Positions 10,486 to 21,411 of a DNA stretch of 64,000 bases are shown here, one piece after another. Location of the stretch: positions 47,040,583-47,104,582 of the forward strand of contig NC_087062.1 of NCBI RefSeq assembly GCF_963678635.1. Reading direction: 5' to 3'. The translations under genes and the position numbers were made by a program. The notes below the pieces were generated by a model that ran no database searches, was not told where the DNA came from, and saw nothing but the letters and a program-made list of their open reading frames with translations. Position 1 is the stretch's first letter, and each line of letters starts with the position of its first letter. The stretch comes from Symsagittifera roscoffensis. Taxonomy: Eukaryota; Xenacoelomorpha; Acoela; Convolutidae.

Positions 10486-13400
10486 TGAGAATTGGAATTG
10501 AAGTTGAGATTTGGTATTGGGGTTGTAGTTGAAACCCTGATCACTACAATTGCTCGCGAATCACAGACGATCTTCTACCGCAAATAAGTCTATTGTTCTT
10601 TCGTCTTCTACTATTCAAATAGTCAAATTGTCAAACAGCGTGCTCAATTTGATAATCATTGAACTCATGAGTTGAAGTTTGTGTTGTTTCTGAAAGCAAA
10701 GGCGAATTCAACTCACAAAAAGAGTCTGATATTTTCAAGTTGAGTTTTATTTTGTCACATTTTGGAAAAGAAAATCATGTAATTGTGAAACATTCAGACG
10801 TCTTGGTCTAAAAATCCCGATGCGACTCGACCCAGAACTTTTTTTGTTGAGTTCTACGCTCAGTTTGATTGCAAGAAGCTTCTAATCAAGTCTTACAAGC
10901 TGGAAACTTATGATTTTCCTGTTTATAATTCAAAACTGCTGTCTGCATCAGTGTAGATCACAAAGCGTAATTTCCTCAAACTGAGATCTGATGCATCAAC
11001 AAGAGACAACATTCCGAAAAAAGAAAAGAAAATACCTAATCTGAAGTCACTTCGAAATGGTGTGGAAATTAACGCTCCTGAATTACTATCAGAGATGAAG
11101 TTGTGACTTATTAATTTTCAAAGTCTTATCGATATCTCCCAGTGTATCAAGGTTTTTAATTTTCTTTCTTCCAACTCTGTCGACATACTCTTTTTTACTG
11201 ATCATGGCTCTATAATGATATTACTTGCCATCAAGTTTTCCCATTTATTCATTTCGTTGTAGTTTCTCGCTGTGACAGATTGAACAGTGTCCACGGTGGT
11301 GTTTTTATTGCATGTCGTAAAGGTTATTCTTTCAATCTCCTTCATTCCTACAGTTTTGCGACTTCAGTTGTTCAATTGTCATCAAAATCAATCACATGAT
11401 TTTGGTTTGATGTTTGATTATAATCCTCCTCTCAGTTCCGACTATCGCGTTGAGTCATTTAAACTTATCAACGCTGTTTAAAATCATCTTGATGACGTGC
11501 TCAAACACATCGGTCGCTGCCCATCAGACCAGACTGTGTTTGCTGTTCTAGGAGACTTCAATTTAGCTAACGTCTGTTGGAGTTCATACTATGCATCTTC
11601 TGAATATTCGATGAAAATTTTGAGTGCGTTTGATTATCCCAATTTGTTTCAATTAGAGATTTTTGTGACTATTTTGTCTGATAAATATGTAGATCTTTTC
11701 TGGTCGAATGATCCACAGAGATTTGTTGTCTATCGTTCAGAGAAAACCTACTCTGATCATGATCCACTGTTCGCTCATTTGCATGTATCTGGCGATAATT
11801 GTTTTACACCTGATGTCTCAAAGCAATTTTATTCACTTCAAACTCTCAAAATATTTTCCTCTGCACTTTTGAGTTTTCTATTAGAGCCGCACTTGATGAC
11901 TCATGCCCTAAAAAGAGTAAAAGAAGACTACTCTTCTCATTCTAGTCATTTAGCCAAAAAACTCAGAACTCTGCGACGGAATTATGTTTTATTTCTGTCT
12001 TATATGACTCGGTAAGAGAAGGATTTCACCAATTCAGTTGCTTTAGATAAAGAGTTGCTTTTTCAGATCTTTTTTCTTTCCTCTCCTTCTTGCGCTTTTA
12101 AATTCTTGAAACAGTTCAAGAAGTCCCCAATCATTCCCAACGACCTTCATTGGGGCAGTAAGCACGCTATCTGTGACGTGTCTATCAGTGAACTTTTCAA
12201 CGAGTTCTTTGCTTCAGTTTTCCGAAAACCTGTGTCTGACTATACTGTGCCGACTGTTTCTCCTGGTTCTGATATCAAACTATCGGAAGTCGATGCGTCT
12301 CCGTCGGTTGTCAGTTCATGTTTGCAATTGGTTAAAAACACCTGTTATGTCGACTATTTTCGTGCTTTTGTTCATAAATGTTGTACGCCGTTACTTTCCC
12401 CTCTTGTAAATTTTCTTTTTCACACTATTATGAGCACCTGCGTCAAGCTTGCTGCCTGGAAACGTGCTTTTGTATCTCCAATTCTGAATCTGAGTCTCCT
12501 AATGATATTACAAACTACAGTATCTCTTATACCCTTAGTTTATGTTTTGAGAAAATTCTCTTCAATCATATTCATCCAAAGATTCGAAAACATTTGTCAA
12601 ACTCTCAGCATGGTTTCAGAGAACAACGATCAACTGTAACACAGTTGTTATCGTATCTTGATAAAGTGTGGCGCACTATTGATTTCAATGTTCCTTCTGC
12701 TGCTGTTTATTTTGACTCTGGTGAAGCCTTTGATTCTGTTCGCCATGATATCATTCTAAACAAGCTACCAAGGTATCGTTTCGATCATGATTTCTGGTTA
12801 CTTTTATGTGTATCTCTGTCGACAAAACCATTCACAGTGTGTTCGCACAAACGCGCACATTTCCAGTCCCTGTCCTGCTACCGGTGGCATTCCTCGAGGC
12901 AGACTCTTGTGGACGCTTTTTTTTCTTCCTTTTATCAACGATCTCCCAGAGTGTCTTGATGAAGTGTGCCACACTAGTGATTTCAACAGTTGTTATTTTT
13001 TCGCCGACAACTCGAAGTTGTTTTCTAATGATATTACTTCTAATGATTTTACAGCATGATATTGATTCCTTTACAAACTTGTGTACTGCACTGATTTATT
13101 GGTCAATCACGATAAGTGCAGTCTCATTGTTCTCAAAGACAATTTTCCTTGTCATGTGATGGCAACAACCAGGATATAACTGCCTCATATGTAGTGGAAG
13201 AGATTATCTCTGATGACTTGAATTGGATGACACATCTCAATAAAAAGCTGTTATCATGTAACAAGTAACTTCATTTTATCAAATGCAATTTTCCTTTCAC
13301 TGTCTCTCGATCGACAAAGCTCATGTTTGTTAACTTGTGTATCAAGAGTATCATTTTTTTATGCATCCCCTGTTTGGCTTCCTTTATTATGTTATATCCA

Positions 13401-13727
13401 AAAACTTGAAAATTTCAATCGAAAGTGTCTGAAATGGGTTATTGGTTCAATGGCCGAAAAAGACCAGTTTTATTTCTCACGAAAACTCTGTCTATCTGTT
13501 ATCATCTTATACGCAACAATGTGTAACTGTTCTACAAAATGCTACATGGTCGTACAGAGCTGCCGTTTTCTGCGTGTTTTTTTTTTGAACTGACCAGCAG
13601 ACGGAAATCCAGCATCCTCTGCACAATTCAAACAGCAAAGAAGTGGCAGACCGAGAAGTTCTTTTTTCATCGCGTGGAGAAATCCGTCAACTAATTGATC
13701 CGTCTTGTTGACATCTTCGCTCCCCAT
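10486..13727 (+). mobile_element. Non-LTR copy B, inside R2
   Basis: Duplicate of copy A. The endonuclease frame is interrupted by a TAA near 11480, where copy A has a sense codon, and resumes to 12015. RT pieces follow at 12055-12639, 12378-12959 and 12787-13059 with the same motif set and the same ADN box. The 3' end is cut at the GAGT junction. Confidence 0.75.
11287..13160 (+). pseudogene. Non-LTR endonuclease-reverse transcriptase, copy B
   Basis: Endonuclease with GDFN (near 11558) and SDHD (near 11755), then RT segments in several frames with QHGFREQRS, GEAFDSVRHD and GGIPRGRLL. A nonsense codon near 11480, the 9-bp deletion near 12520 and frameshifts shared with copy A make it non-functional. 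The shared lesions show that the parent was already dead when the unit was duplicated. Confidence 0.75.
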
Positions 13728-14319
13728 GAGTTGCTTTTTCAGATCTTTTTTTTTCCTCTCCTTCTTGCGGTTTTAAATTCTTGAAACAGTTCAAGAAGTC
13801 CCCAATCATTCCCAACAACCTTCATTGGGGCAGTAAGCACGCTATCTGTGACGTGTCTATCAGTGAACTTTTCAACGAATTCTTTGTTTCCGTTTTCCGA
13901 AAACCTGTGTCTGACTATACTGTGCCGACTGTTTCTCCTGGTTCTGATATCAAACTATCGGAAGTCGATGCGTCTCCGTCGGTTGTCAGTTCATGTTTGC
14001 AATTGGTTAAAAACACCTGTTATGTCGACTATTTTCCTGCTTTAGTTCATAAATGTTGTACGCCGTTACTTTCCCCTCTTGTAAGTTTTCTTTTTCACAC
14101 TATTATGAGCACCTGCGTCTAGCTTGCTGCCTGGAAACGTGCTTTTGTATCTCCAATTCTGAATCTGAGTCTCCTAATGATATTACAAACTACAGACCTA
14201 GCAGTATCTCTTATCCCCTTAATTAATGTTTTGAGAAAATTCTCTTCAATCATATTTATCCAAAGATTCGAAAACATTTGTCAAACTCTCAGCATGGTTT
14301 CAGAGAACAACGATCAATC
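13728..14319 (+). pseudogene. RT N-terminal fragment (end of R2)
   Basis: It equals 7886-8477 of R1, that is, the tail of copy C. The frame at 13781-14119 keeps NEFFVSVF and the terminal TAG. It is fused upstream to copy B by the microhomology deletion and downstream to the LTR-like arm. Confidence 0.7.
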
Positions 14320-14822
14320 GCTACTGTGCTGACTTTATCAATCGGGAGAGCTGAGAGCCGAGATTTCATCCCTTTCCGGTGCTGGAAAAAGGGCTTATTT
14401 TGTGAAGACGACAAAACCGGAAGGATCATGGGAAAAGACTGAAAATTGTTTTTTAAAAACCTTTAGCTTCCCGAAATGTCTTGAACTGAATTTAATCAAC
14501 ACCCAACTCATTTTTCAGAACATGAGTAGCTAGGAGTTGAGGGAAAAGGTTGGTTTTACCGAACAAAAACAATAGTAAACTGATAATTAAGTAGCGACCC
14601 GGTTTTTAGGAGTGACCTCGTGGCCTGAGGATACTGAGACCCGGCTGTGAGCTCACTATTTTTGCACATAACTAAGTTAATTTGCGCGGTTTGGCCGATA
14701 GCCTTTAAGTTGTAACGACTTTGTGGACCCGGTGATAAGGGACCACACATTGAACTGGCTTTGGCGTCAAAGCATGGAAGCTAGCCAGTCGTTTTAGAAC
14801 CTAGCTTTGTTTTTCGTCTGGA
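14320..14822 (+). mobile_element. LTR-like arm bordering the gypsy-type region
   Basis: Duplicate of 8478-8980. It is followed by the leader sequence at 14823-15015 and then by Ty3/gypsy-type coding remnants, the order expected of a 5' LTR. A related segment at 25766-26070 in the same orientation may be the partner 3' LTR, which would make the composite insertion about 11.7 kb. Because the contents are rearranged, that pairing is tentative. Confidence 0.5.
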
Positions 14823-15015
14823 TTCCCTGATTTAGTTTCTTAACCTAGTTTAGATCAAAAAATTACGTATCGTGAAGGGTGGGGGAATCGGCCGTCCCGG
14901 TTGTTCCCCGAATAGTATATGACCAAAGGCAGTTGAAGATACACAAAAAACCGAACAAAATAGTATAGTATCTAAGAAAAAACCAAAAAAAAATAACCGA
15001 TAAAAAAGTCACATC
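14823..15015 (+). repeat. LTR-element leader, inverted partner of 1084-1306
   Basis: Reverse-complement match to the left flank of the array. It lies between the plus-oriented LTR-like arm and the pol remnant. I see no clear primer-binding site. Confidence 0.45.
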
Positions 15016-15163
15016 AATTCACTTCGTCAGGAAATTCGACGTGATGATCGACCTTAATAATGGACTGATAAGGATTAGGAACTTAGAGAGGAAGTATGTT
15101 AACCGACCAGTAGATAGAATAGTAACTGATGAGAATAAAATACCAATTTTTTAAGACAGAAAC

Positions 15164-15884
15164 GTGAAATTACAGCCCATGCAGGCAGTAGTAGCGATTT
15201 TAAGGCTGAAAAATTTAAACCCCTCGAGTGATAAAAAGCAGGTTTGCCTGTTATCGAACACAAACAGTCAAAACTTGGTAATTTTAGGCCGGAGCTTTTC
15301 CGCTACACGAAACGGGTTGTGTTTGAGTGCATTGTTGGCCCCCAAAACGGACACGCAGCTGATGAGCTTCCTAGGATTCGCGAATTATTATCGAGAATTC
15401 ATTTATTAAAGAAATTCGAATGAAACGAAGAACCTAAGTAAGCCTTCGAGAACACAATGCGGGAGCTGTGCGAAGCGCCAGTGCTAGGCATGCCCACGGA
15501 GAAAAGCATGTACATTCTCGACACTGATGCTTCATTTCGGCCATTTCGGGAATAATGCACCAGGAGCAAGAATGGAATGGGAGAACAGTGGTTCTCTGTC
15601 CCATTATATACGCCAATAATATATTGAGCGGCACTGAGATCAAATATGGTGCGCCAAAAGCAGAAATGTTTGCGGTAGTCACGTATGTGGAGAATTATTG
15701 CGCCTACATGGGAGTGCTGCATTTAAGTTGCGAGTTGACAACCGAGCCTTATCCTGGTTGAAAACTTACTCAATGGACCAGAGTTACATTGGTCGCTGGG
15801 TAGCCAGTTTGGATGACTACCACATGATAATCGAGCGCAGGATGCGTGATAAGCACCAGAAAGTTGACGCTTTCAGCAAGTAAA
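15164..15884 (+). pseudogene. Ty3/gypsy-type RT C-terminus and RNase H remnant
   Basis: The first run ends in FLGFANYYREFI, the hallmark at the end of the gypsy RT thumb. After a frame change come the RNase H pieces: an ILDTDASF block (first catalytic Asp), a stretch around IKYG...EMFAVV, and VDNRALSWL followed by a GRWVASLDDY and DKHQKVDAFSK ending. These correspond in order to the DNxAL-WL and HxNADALSR-like blocks of gypsy RNase H. At least two frameshifts are present. No integrase follows. Confidence 0.7.
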
Positions 15885-16492
15885 CTGATTTTTTTGAAAA
15901 ATAGGAGCAGAAGCAGGCCAATCACGCGGAGATCAAGGAAGAGTTATCGTTTTTGGACAAAGAGACTTACAAATCCCTTCTTTTTACAAGATGGCTGAAA
16001 AAGTCAGAACATCCCATAACAGGACATCCTGAATTAACAGTGCAGAAAGAGGCAGAGATTAAGATGGACGGCGGATACAGCCTCAGGCACCTCCAGACCT
16101 GAGACGTCGACGACTACGAGCAGGGAAGACCGACGTCCAGGTAGAATTTCACTGATGTGGTCGAGACCGATAGCGTCCCCTTGGCTCGTCAGTAAAGGGA
16201 CTGTACTCGATTTGAGTGGACTGGTTGATAGCGGCAGGGATCAACTTTAGTTCGACAACAGCATTAACACATTGGGTTATGTGAATGCCAGACCATTGCA
16301 AGATGTAAGGAAGAACCACAGCGAGCAAACTAGAGAAGAGAGACCGTGAAGATTCTTGACAAAAAGAGCACCCACTGGGCAACATGACAAGAGGTTCAAA
16401 CACGTGCGAGCGCCTCCAGCACATGTGAAGGAGAGAGCTTGTTCGAAGCAAGTAACAAAAAAAAGTGATGATATGGTGAATTGAGATTCAGA
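15885..16492. other. Decayed retroelement interior
   Basis: No open frame of note on the plus strand. The minus-strand frame at 16149-16451 has no recognisable content. Base composition is richer in G and C than the flanking non-LTR copies and matches the retroelement runs to the right, so it is likely a decayed connector. Confidence 0.35.
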
Positions 16493-17239
16493 ATGGACGA
16501 GATCATCTTCGCTGCCTACGACAAAGCAGAGATGAGAAAGGCAAAGATACTGGTTATTGCGAGCTCGGACTTCGTGAACACCTCCAAATCCTTGTTGTGG
16601 CCCGATGTGTTAACGTTGGCGGGAACCGACCTGAATTAGAAGCAATTCAAAACAATGGCAATTGGCGCTAAACAACAATTCGAAATGAAATCAATAACTA
16701 TCGTTTTTACCGGCATCAATGATCACTTGCAAAGCAGAGGTCTCCTGAGCAGACTCAGAGAGCCAGCAACGGCAGATGCAGCTGTGTGGCTAGCAATCAA
16801 AGATAATCGGAAATTCATGGGTGAGATTATGGACGTGTTGAAAGAAGGCGGGTTCCAGAAAATAACCCCGAAGCCAGTTTTCGTGTTATCCACGTGATAA
16901 GCACACCTCCCGGACGAATTGAATGTTGTATATACTATGATAGCGCTCCTCTCAGCAGGAAAATGTGATTTGATCATAGCTGCCCCAACACGCGAAGAGA
17001 AGGCGAGGAATTTCAGACCTCTTCGGTCAGAATTGAATGCAATATAGTCAGATATATCAAACGTCATGAGAGGATTAAAAGATAATTCATTACACATTTT
17101 TGTGTTAGACAAAGTGTTGGGATTGGAACTGTCCAGTTTCAGCAGGCAGCTCAAGATGAAGCCAGGAATCGATGATGATCATCAAGTGATAGTGGAGATG
17201 TCTAATAACCTGCGGTTCAGAGGGCTGGAGCTCGACTAA
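16493..17239 (+). pseudogene. SGNH/GDSL-hydrolase-like retroelement protein, four nonsense codons
   Basis: One frame stays aligned for about 249 codons with no frameshift. It is broken only by TAG at 16637, TGA-TAA at 16895-16900 and TAG at 17045. It reads like a small hydrolase: an early VIASSDFV (position of the SGNH block I Ser), a TGINDH block near 16715 (block III G-x-N-D) and a late GIDDDH near 17170 (position of the block V Asp-x-x-His). I recall similar sequences beside gag-like domains in Caenorhabditis repeat proteins, which is memory and not a search. SGNH folds are esterases or acyl hydrolases; a role in this element is unknown. Confidence 0.45.
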
Positions 17240-17305
17240 GAAGAAAAGCCAAAGAGGCAGAACGCAAAGGAAACGAAAGTAACGAGAAGAAAACCACGTA
17301 CATGT

Positions 17306-18642
17306 GAAGTCATTCAGACGTCTTGGTCAGAAAAACCCCGATGCGACCCGACCCAGAACTCTTCTTGTTGAGTTCTACTTGCAGTTCGATTGCAAGAAGC
17401 TTCTAACCAAGTCTTACAAGCTGAAAATTTATGGTTTTCCTGTTTTTATTTCAAAATTGCTGTCTGCATCAGAGCAAATCACAATGCGTAAACTCCTCAA
17501 ACTGAGATCTGATGCATCAACACGAGTCAAAACTCCAGAAAAAGGGTTGAAAAGACGTAATCTGAAGTTACTTCATAATGGTGTGAAAATTACCGCTCCT
17601 GAATGACTATCAGAGTTAAAGTTGTGCCATATTAATGTTCAAAGTCTTATCAATATCTCCCAGCGTATCAAGGTCTTTAATTTTCTTACTTCCAACTCTG
17701 TCGACATACTGTTTATTACTGATCATGGCTCTATAATTATAATACTTGCCATGAAGTTTTCCCATTTAATGATTTCGTTGTAGTTTCTCGCTGTGACAGA
17801 TTGAACGGTGTCCAAGGTGATGTTCTTATTGCATGCCGTAAAGGTTTTTCTTTCAATCTCCTTCATTCCTACAGTTTTTGTGACTTCAGTTGTTCAATTG
17901 TCATCAAAGTCAATCACAAGATTTTTGGTTTGATGGTTGTTTATAATCCTCCTCTCAGTTCGGATTATCGCGTTGAGTCATCTACACTTATAAACGCTGT
18001 TCAAAAGCATCGTGATGAGGTGCTCAAACACATTGGTCGCTGCCCGTCAGTCCAAATTATTTGCTGTTCTATGAGACTTCAATTTAGCTAACGTCTGTTG
18101 GAGTTCATAATATGCATCTTCTGATATTCGATGAACATTTTGAGCGCGTTTGATGATCTCAATTTGTTTCAGTTATGGATTTTTCCGAATATTTTGTCAG
18201 GTAATTATCTAGATCTTTTCTGGTCGAATGATCCAGAGAAGTTTGTTGTCTATCGTTCAGAGAAAACCTACTCTGATCATGATTCAAATTTCGCAAATTT
18301 GCATGTCTCTGATGATGATTGTTTTACACCTGATGTCTCAAAGCAAATGTATTCAATTCAAACTCTCAAAGTGATTTCCTCTCCATTTTTGATGTTTCTT
18401 TTAGAGCTGCACTTGATGAAAAGAGTGAGAGAAAACTACTCTTCTCATTCTATTCATTTAGCCAATAAACTCAGAACTCTGCGACGGAATTTTGTTTCAA
18501 ATCTGTCTTATATGACTCGGTAAGACTCTGAACCAACTCAGTTATTTCAGATAAAAAGTTGCTTTTTCAGAAATTTTCTCCTGCCTCTCTTTCATGTGCT
18601 TTTAAGTTCTTGAAACAGTTCAAGAAGTTCCCAATCATTCCA
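17306..18642 (+). mobile_element. Older non-LTR fragment D
   Basis: It matches copies A-C from CATTCAGACGTCTTGGTC through the endonuclease to CAGTTCAAGAAG, with visibly more substitutions, so it is an older copy or a sister subfamily. Frames at 17304-17606, 17801-18091 and 18131-18523 keep the endonuclease SDHD motif, while the GDFN region is frameshifted. It retains a HINVQSL start that is degraded in copies A-C. It separates the SGNH-like run from gag-like sequence and may have inserted between them. Confidence 0.7.
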
Positions 18643-18649
18643 ATCAAGT

Positions 18650-19020
18650 GGCTGCATTTGACTCCTCGGATAGAAGAATTTGGCTAGAACGCTTTCGAGC
18701 GGGCCCACCGATGATCCACTAAGATACACGATTAGCTGGGAAGCGAATTGATATTGGCGGTTAACGAAGGAGAAAACTCAGTGAGTTTCGTAGACAGGAT
18801 GTGCCAGGCGACACTTGAGGCATTCTGAACAGAGAAAGTGCCAGGAGAAGAAGGTTTTGAGAGGACGGATAGTATGTTGGAAGGGTTAGGAGCAAGATGG
18901 ACTGCGTCCTTCCAGGCGAAAATTTACCCGGGACTCTCTCGCTATCTAATTCGGAAATTCCCACAGGCCGTTTATCTATCGGGATTATCTATCCCGCGGG
19001 ATTATCTTTCGTAGTGATCC
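18650..19020 (+). pseudogene. Gag-like remnant
   Basis: Reading starts as AAFDSSDRRIWLERF, shifts frame near 18715, and continues as ILAVNEGENSVSFVDRM, a GEEGFERTDSMLEGLG stretch and AKIYPGLSRYLIRKFP. The tryptophan, leucine and basic pattern is that of retroelement capsid regions. I recall the same block in nematode gag-like proteins, unverified. One TGA and one frameshift break it. Confidence 0.4.
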
Positions 19021-19416
19021 GGGGACTGTTTGTGACGTTTGGAGCAGAAAATTTCATAAAAAAGACCAGCAGTGCTGCTGACCGAAGGAACACAGAATCT
19101 GCGAATGGACGGACTCCTGACATTGATTGCGATAACGCATGGAAATTTGGAAGAGTTGATGACTTTACCCCTCTATCCCAAGCAGATGAGTGAGAATGTA
19201 AAAAATTTGACGTGAAAATGTCTACGGCCTCTTGGACTAAAATGCAGCATCTAAGACATTCTCTAACCAAATCCCTGATACCACAAAATTGCGTTGGCAC
19301 CGGAGAAGATAAGAAAATAGAAAAAGAAAAGGATGTGCAACGTTATGTGGGAGGCATGCCCCAACTTACCGATTTATGCCTAGCTTTTAGGACAGATCAG
19401 GGCCTTCAGTGAGTTT
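19021..19416. other. Decayed retroelement interior
   Basis: Short plus-strand frames at 18897-19193 and 19212-19412 overlap in different frames and carry no recognisable domain. Codon texture resembles the neighbouring retroelement runs. Confidence 0.3.
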
Positions 19417-19749
19417 GTGACGGTGATATACGGTCCAGAAGTGACGTTCACCTTACCTGACGCGAAAGTGGAAGCCTACAGGAGGTCGGTGTTGCACCTG
19501 AACCTGATTTCAGTAGTGGATGGGAGCACATTCAATTGGTGCGAGCAGAATGTGCTACGTAAATTGATGAGGGAAGATGTGCTGTTTGCAAAAATAGCAC
19601 AGCCCGACATGACAGCGTCAAAATTCAATAACCATTTGCGCGTTCGAATGGGCGAAGCGGACAGAGGGCATCTCGAAATGTTCCCGAAGCTCTGGAGTTG
19701 GAGACCTTACGACAAAATGAATAGCGAAATAACAAAAATTCTCGACTAA
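19417..19749 (+). pseudogene. Retroelement reading run, unknown domain
   Basis: This 110-codon open run, starting VTVIYGPEVTFTLPDAK and ending KMNSEITKILD, has balanced codon use and looks like genuine former coding sequence. It has no motif I recognise. It lies downstream of the gag-like remnant in the same orientation and belongs to the same decayed element by position and composition. Confidence 0.35.
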
Positions 19750-19829
19750 TTGACTCCTATCAGGAATAGAGAAAAGAAACTGAAGACTGGGTAATTACAA
19801 AAGGCTACCAGAAGAAATACCAGAATTCC

Positions 19830-20561
19830 CCCTTAAACCGTAGGATGTTGCTCGGAGCAGACTCTGTAGTACACACTCCCAAGTTGAGAGCCTTTGAGGC
19901 CAACGATAGAAGGATGGCAAAGTTCTCTGAATCGATGGTCCCAGGCTTCACAGGCAGGAAGGCTGCTGTGCTGCAGTATACGCAGTTTGCATAAGTGGAT
20001 GAGTCGACGAGGAGAAAAATGAGCAACGCAGCCACATCGAAACCTGGAAATGTCGAGAAAGAATGCGCCAAATTGGAACTGGCGCCAATCATGATGATAG
20101 GCAAAGAAGATTTGCAAGAAGGAGCAATAATAAGGATGAATCTGAGGCCAGAGTTGGCAATAACTGGGACTGCTCTAACGCCATTCGGTTGTGAAGAAAT
20201 TGTGATAAAACACGGAGAACGTGAATACCGGTCAGCAGGTAAGCTAGTCGTGCCAAAACTTCCATTCGAAACAATGAACGATTCGCAAGGACTTTCAGGG
20301 TCAGGGAAGAATGAGCGAGACGATGAGGAGAAAGAAGATCGTCAACCGGAAGAACCAATGTAGCGGGATTCCGACCAAGCGGGAAGGGACAACGATAAAG
20401 CGTCAGTAGGTGGTACGCCTAGCCTGGGCCTCAACTTCTTGGACGAAGACGAAGAAGGACCAGAAGCGTTGGCCTGGACGACTGAACCAGCGGAAGATGA
20501 AACTTCCACGCTGGTGCCTCTCTCAGCTTTCATGAATGCAGCCCGAACACCTTTCCTGTGA
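19830..20561 (+). pseudogene. Retroelement reading run with acidic tail, two nonsense codons
   Basis: A single frame runs about 240 codons, broken by TAA near 19992 and TAG at 20361. The middle part (MSNAATSKPGNVEKECAKL onward) is followed by a strongly acidic segment (ERDDEEKEDRQ, later LDEDEEGPEA), ending near AARTPFL. No zinc knuckle or protease motif is visible. The pattern (globular, then acidic linker) suits a structural polyprotein, but I cannot name it. Confidence 0.35.
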
Positions 20562-20624
20562 ACCATGGCAGAGGAATAGTGGAAAGTTCACCACAGATAT
20601 CATGGAAACAGAACAGGTTGTGGT

Positions 20625-21411
20625 ATGAACAGAGTTGCTTTTATGGAGAAGGTCTGGTCGGTAGTGCAGTGCTACGGGATACTGAAAACAGGTCTCAACA
20701 GACCACTGATTCTCGAAATCCTTGACAAACTGGACGAAAGCGAAGAGAGAATGAGTGAACTGCTAATTGATTCAGCCACTGATGAACGGGATATAAGCGT
20801 TCCGATCAAAATGACGCACCAAGAAAGCAACGAGGGAGTGATATACCTGTTCAGGACTCGAAAATAAACAATGCGATTGAAGATGGTGAATGACAAGATC
20901 AGCGACATGAAGATGAAATTGGGCAGCAAAGTAACGCTAAGAAAAATTGAAAAAAAAGGTGGATTCTGAACCTCCAACAATAACTGGCCACTCAGCTAAA
21001 CGGAAGGGAGTTGAAGATGCCGTCGACATGGGGAAAGGTGAAGACAGATTGCCTGGCACATCGAAAAAGATGACCGATGCAGCGATGGTGCCAAACATCC
21101 TCATGGCAGGATTAGGACCAATCAGTTATAAAACCAAGAGGAGTGACCGCACTCTTACTGGAGCCACGCTAGAAATGGAAAGACTCAGTCAATGCGTTGA
21201 GAGTACCCATAAGGACTTCAAACCATCATGCATGAACCATGGAAAGGGAAGCATCATAGGACAGCTGACCCCAGTGGAATACAACCGATTGACAGTATCG
21301 GAGACTGTCTTGATAGAAGAACCAGCCTTTGGATACATGGAAATAATGGAATACAGTAACTCAGCTAGAGAACATCTAATCGCTCTAGAAAATGAAAATA
21401 CCATGGAATGA
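20625..21411 (+). pseudogene. Retroelement reading runs, unknown domains
   Basis: The run at 20625-20867 (80 codons) is charged and helical in character. A second open run at 20947-21411 (154 codons) begins with a basic segment and continues through a KTKRSDRTLTGATLEMERL block to a SNSAREHLIALENEN end. The two are in different frames. No family is recognised. Confidence 0.35.

Larger units (their letters stand above)
8981..14822. repeat. Array unit R2 (5.84 kb), deletion derivative of R1
   Basis: It matches R1 from its first base to its last, except that R1 bases between GAGT at 6061 and GAGT at 7886 are missing. The R2 junction is at 13728-13731, where a single GAGT joins the copy A tail to the copy C RT start. 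A 9-bp deletion in the RT (near 12520) and scattered substitutions are the other differences. Confidence 0.8.
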
